Source: Chryseobacterium sp. 18061 (GTDB lineage Bacteria > Pseudomonadota > Gammaproteobacteria > Enterobacterales > Enterobacteriaceae). Taken from it: a DNA stretch of 64,000 nucleotides. Where the stretch lies: assembly GCA_902706205.1 (NCBI GenBank), contig CACSKA010000003.1:1-64000 (forward strand), given 5' to 3'. Shown here piece after piece: positions 61,237 through 64,000 of this stretch. Below the pieces are notes generated by a model. The model was not told where the DNA came from and did no database searches. It saw only the letters and a program-made list of their open reading frames with translations. The position numbers and the translations under genes are program-made. The first letter of the stretch is position 1. Every line of letters begins with the position of its first letter.

Positions 61237-61322
61237 GCGTTTTGTGACGCTTTGCTCACGGTTTTTTTTTGACCACTTTTGTCGCGGACTGGAAAACCTG
61301 GCATGGTCATCTATTCTTAAAG

Positions 61323-61427
61323 GGCAAGGCGATTTTAGCCTGCATTAATGCCAACTTTTAGCGCACGGCTCTCTCCCAAGAGCCATTTCCCTGGACCGAA
61401 TACAGGAATCGTATTCGGTCTCTTTTT
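61323..61427 (+). ncRNA. sdsR: SdsR (RyeB) sRNA, sigma-S dependent
   Basis: The sequence follows E. coli SdsR nearly base for base: 5' GGCAAGGC, then GCCTGCATTAATGCC, CTCTCCCAAGAGCC and the terminator hairpin ACCGAATAC / GTATTCGGT ending CTCTTTTT. A CTATTCT -10 element at 61311-61317 fits sigma-S. SdsR accumulates in stationary phase and represses mRNAs such as those for mismatch repair and porins; it also pairs with the antisense RNA RyeA, which would be made from the minus strand here (ends not determinable). It lies downstream of yebY as in E. coli. Confidence 0.95.
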
Positions 61428-61963
61428 ATTTGTAAGCCACATCAGCAACTTACAACATCAGCCTGAAAATTATCCACACTTTCACGACCAACCTGTCTTC
61501 TTTTATATCACATCAAAATCGGTCTTAACATTTTTTTTACATGAAAAATGCAGATTGCTATGTATTCGTTTTGCCGTTTATCCCGATATTTTTCGGTCAT
61601 TTTCTCCGACTGATGCCCGAACATTTTTGGTGAAATCTTTGGCATACGCAGGCGTATCGCTGTTCTTGAGAAGGCATCTCGTGCCAGAAGTGGAATCCTT
61701 ACTCTCTGATTTTATTGAAGATGTCAGACTTAAGGCGACCATCATTAAAAATGATGTAATTCCTGCTCCCGGTATACACACCCCCAGTTGAGCAAATGGA
61801 AGTCATAAGCGTCCGCTTCGCTCATAGCGGTTACCATGCATTCGACAAAAGTGCGCTTCTGACCAGGATCGGGGCAGTCCACAGGCAGTATTAACAGACC
61901 ATCCCTGCCATCTCAGGCCTCTGCTAAACTGAATGGTGAATCTCATTATGAGCAGGAGGATGT
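61428..61963. other. Intergenic region without a supported gene
   Basis: About 536 bases between sdsR and kbp. E. coli has pphA on this side of sdsR; I see no trace of it. A 147-codon frame at 61348-61791 overlaps sdsR and has no recognisable domain, so I do not call it. The RyeA promoter should lie on the minus strand to the right of sdsR. The segment near 61800-61860 may be a gene relic, but I cannot say of what. The kbp promoter must lie towards 61940. Confidence 0.5.
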
Positions 61964-62410
61964 ATGGGTTTAATCAGTTTCGTAAAAGAAGCGGGTGAAA
62001 AAATACTTGAGGCGGTCACCGGTACGGCACATGCCGCGGATCAAAGCGAACTTCTTAAAGAGCACCTTAAGAAGAACGGCTTACAGGATGCCGATAAGAT
62101 TGATGTGAAGGTTGAAGATGGAAAGGCTGTTGTTACAGGCGAAGGTTTAAGCCAGGAAGCAAAAGAAAAAATTCTGATTGCTGTCGGTAACGTGGCAGGG
62201 ATTGCAGGTGTGGAAGATAACGTTACGGTGCAAGACACGGCTACAGAAAGTCAGTACTACACGGTTAAAACTGGCGACACCCTGAGTGGCATTTCTAAAC
62301 AAGTTTATGGTGATGCTAATCAGTACAACAAAATTTTCGATGCCAATAAACCGATGTTGAAAAGCCCCGATAAAATCTACCCTGGCCAGGTTCTTAGGGT
62401 GCCAAAATAG
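61964..62410 (+). CDS. Kbp-like potassium-binding protein (BON + LysM)
   Basis: A 148-residue cytoplasmic protein. The N-terminus [18 protein letters not shown] is followed by a BON domain ([34 protein letters not shown]) and a C-terminal LysM ([20 protein letters not shown] to [10 protein letters not shown]). It matches the layout and length of E. coli Kbp (YgaU), which binds K+ and helps growth at high potassium. In E. coli that gene sits near gabP, so this is a relocated or second copy. AGGAGGATGT before the ATG is a very strong ribosome site. Confidence 0.87.
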   Translation: MGLISFVKEAGEKILEAVTGTAHAADQSELLKEHLKKNGLQDADKIDVKVEDGKAVVTGEGLSQEAKEKILIAVGNVAGIAGVEDNVTVQDTATESQYYTVKTGDTLSGISKQVYGDANQYNKIFDANKPMLKSPDKIYPGQVLRVPK

Positions 62411-62452
62411 ATTTGGCACATACCTATCACTTTCGCGATAGCAATGCAGTTG

Positions 62453-62478
62453 ATGGGCTCTATTTGAATAGAGCCCAT
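62453..62478. terminator. Hairpin between kbp and the EAL gene
   Basis: Arms ATGGGCTCTATT / AATAGAGCCCAT, 12 bases with a 2-base centre. No long T run; it may act as a terminator for either convergent gene or as a 3'-end barrier. Confidence 0.6.
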
Positions 62479-62484
62479 GATTAA

Positions 62485-64000
62485 CTATAAAGCGATTTGA
62501 CCGTTATCAATATGCCATTCGCTGAACGGCTTCGGTCGTCCATAGTGGTAGCCCTGTGCAAGCAGGCAACCCATAGAGTGTAATTTATCCCCCGTCTCCT
62601 GATCTTCAATCCCCTCCGCAACCAAGGGAACGCCAAAGCTTTTTGAAAGACTCAACACGGAATTTATGACCGATTCACTTCGGCTATCCTCCATTACACC
62701 ACTGACAAACTGGCGGTCAATTTTAAGCTGATCAAACGGGAGCGTATGCAGATAAGATAGGCTGGAATAACCTGAACCGAAATCATCCAGGGAGATAGTG
62801 ACGCCGATTTCACGTAAGGCCTTCAGATGTCGACAAGTATTGGTTCCACTGCCAACCAAAACACCCTCGGTAATTTCGATGCAAAGATTATAACCCTGCA
62901 ACCCATGCTGTTGGAGCGACGCAATAACACCGTCTGCGAACTCATTCGCTTGTAGCTGAATAGGGGAGATATTAATGTGCAGTTTGAAATCTTCACAGTT
63001 GCCGCGAGTCATTAGTGCGGCCAACTCGCGACAAGCATTGTTGATGATCCATTCACCCAGTGGAATTATGAGGCCTGTCTCTTCCGCTATTGTGATAAAT
63101 TTATCCGGCGGCACATTCCCCAGCACCGGGTTTTGCCAGCGCACCAGACACTCACCTTCGCGACATTCCGTATTTCCAGCCAATCCAACAATTGGCTGCA
63201 TCACAAGATAGAACTCTTCACGCTCAAGTGCGTGACTCAGTTGTTCATGCAGCTGAATATGGAGCAGTCCGGAGGCATGCATGTCCGGAGTGAAGAGGGT
63301 AACTTTGCCATTACCCTCGCGGCGGGCATGATGCAAGGCGATACCCGCATAGCGTAGAACTTCATCAAGGTTTTCAGGCGTTAAAGCTTCCTCAGCCAGA
63401 CCTGCGTTACCTTCGATACGCAATTCATGATGGCCGATATTTGGCATATCCTTAATGCTGAAAAGCGTATGTGCTTTTTGCTTCCATAAGCTGAGTTGCT
63501 CTACCGTTTTGACGGGAGGGAGAATAACCACAAGCTTATCCATGCGTTCGCGACAAATGATGATGTCTTCCGGGAAAGTATCTGTGATGCGTGAAATCAG
63601 ATACTTCATTAATGAGCGGCCATAATCCTGGCCCAACAGATTAGTGAGCGAAGAGTGGTTACTAAGATGGACCAGCATAACAACGCTACGGTTATCCAGG
63701 TATTCAGGATGATGGCGCAACCCGGATATCGTCAGAGAGCCGGTTTCGATATCTTTATCCAGCATGGGGTGCGCAAGCTTTTCGGTACGTGTTACTTTCT
63801 CACGGCTCGGTAAGCGGGTCGGACGATTCTTCATGACGTATAGCTTTTCGTCGGCTATTTGACAATCTTTGGCAAAATCACCGGTAAATTCCTGGATGCC
63901 ATATGAGCACGAAATTGGGATGGTTATACTGTCATATTGAAAATGTTTGAGCTTTTTCTGTGCCTGCTGCATTAGCGCACTGGCTGACGAATAGTTACAC
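62485..64000 (-). CDS. GGDEF-EAL cyclic-di-GMP protein, 5' end outside the window
   Basis: At least 504 residues open to the right edge. The N-terminal visible part (ITIPISCSYGIQEF, IADEKLYVMKNRP) is the end of a GGDEF domain. A second, degenerate GGDEF-like region follows (VMLVHLSNHSSLTNLLGQDYG to ALHHARREGNGKVTLF). The C-terminal EAL domain has ECLVRWQNP (the EAL motif as ECL), HINISPIQL, IEITEG, ISLDDFGSGYSSLSYL, QLKIDRQFV, VAEGIEDQE and AQGYHYGRP. The acidic metal residues look complete, so c-di-GMP phosphodiesterase activity is likely. The true start lies beyond 64000, and any sensor domain cannot be seen. It may influence the motile-to-adhesive switch of the pilus and flagellar genes, which is speculation. 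Confidence 0.85.
   Translation of the reverse strand, partial: CNYSSASALMQQAQKKLKHFQYDSITIPISCSYGIQEFTGDFAKDCQIADEKLYVMKNRPTRLPSREKVTRTEKLAHPMLDKDIETGSLTISGLRHHPEYLDNRSVVMLVHLSNHSSLTNLLGQDYGRSLMKYLISRITDTFPEDIIICRERMDKLVVILPPVKTVEQLSLWKQKAHTLFSIKDMPNIGHHELRIEGNAGLAEEALTPENLDEVLRYAGIALHHARREGNGKVTLFTPDMHASGLLHIQLHEQLSHALEREEFYLVMQPIVGLAGNTECREGECLVRWQNPVLGNVPPDKFITIAEETGLIIPLGEWIINNACRELAALMTRGNCEDFKLHINISPIQLQANEFADGVIASLQQHGLQGYNLCIEITEGVLVGSGTNTCRHLKALREIGVTISLDDFGSGYSSLSYLHTLPFDQLKIDRQFVSGVMEDSRSESVINSVLSLSKSFGVPLVAEGIEDQETGDKLHSMGCLLAQGYHYGRPKPFSEWHIDNGQIAL

Noticed and set aside
61348..61791. 147-codon open frame after yebY
   Set aside because: It starts inside the sdsR RNA gene, and the protein shows no family features.

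Overview
The window is a chromosomal segment of an enterobacterium close to the Enterobacter/Lelliottia/Leclercia group. This is inferred from protein-level similarity to Escherichia coli homologues recalled from memory and from the gene order, which follows the E. coli flh-argS-aspS-ruv-znu-zwf-ptrB-yebY arc with several E. coli genes missing and several accessory loci added. I could not run any search, so the genus is a guess and the family is secure.

Layout. (1) 1-2457, minus strand: an AT-rich accessory patch holding a T6SS phospholipase of the Tle4 type and its Tli4-type periplasmic immunity gene. The immunity gene carries a one-base frameshift and runs off the left edge. (2) 2953-8191: a five-gene Csu-type (archaic) chaperone-usher pilus operon. 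(3) 8212-14567: a sigma-28 promoter followed by tar-tap-cheR-cheB-cheY-cheZ. (4) 14612-19690, minus strand: a second, classical chaperone-usher fimbrial operon (pilin, chaperone, usher, tip adhesin) lying between cheZ and flhB. (5) 20188-23805: flhB-flhA-flhE. (6) 24075-27758: rhiT-rhiN (uptake and cleavage of rhamnogalacturonan fragments) under a good KdgR operator, then an LpxA-like acyltransferase with the catalytic histidine kept but the acyl-chain ruler and acceptor-site arginines changed. (7) 27805-42420: argS, yecM, cutC with the sRNA micL, cmoB-cmoA, yecN, yecE, yecD, aspS, nudB, yebC, ruvC, ruvAB, znuBC. (8) 42498-54321: znuA, mepM, lpxM, pykA, hexR, zwf, edd-eda, purT. (9) 54479-61427: yebF, yebE, ptrB, exoX, yobB, holE, copC-copD-yebY and the sRNA sdsR. 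(10) 61964-64000: a Kbp (BON-LysM) protein and a GGDEF-EAL protein cut by the right edge.

How the genes work together. Regions 3 and 5 supply chemotaxis receptors and adaptation enzymes plus the flagellar export gate, and regions 2 and 4 place two independent adhesive pili next to them. The central part is core metabolism and DNA repair: tRNA charging and modification, Holliday junction resolution, zinc uptake, lipid A and murein remodelling, and the oxidative pentose phosphate and Entner-Doudoroff pathways with their regulator HexR. Readable control sites are a sigma-28 promoter (tar), CRP (between tle4 and csu), KdgR (rhiT), LexA (ruvA, inside the ruvC terminator), Zur (znu), GntR (edd), PurR (purT) and a sigma-E promoter (micL).

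Most unusual points: the divergent LpxA paralogue, an ERIC element translated in frame as the N-terminus of YecE, an intact Tle4 toxin beside a frameshifted immunity gene, two pilus operons set within the flagellar/chemotaxis region, and an unnamed intergenic repeat found beside cmoB and between zwf and edd. I saw no tRNA, rRNA, CRISPR array, transposase or integrase.
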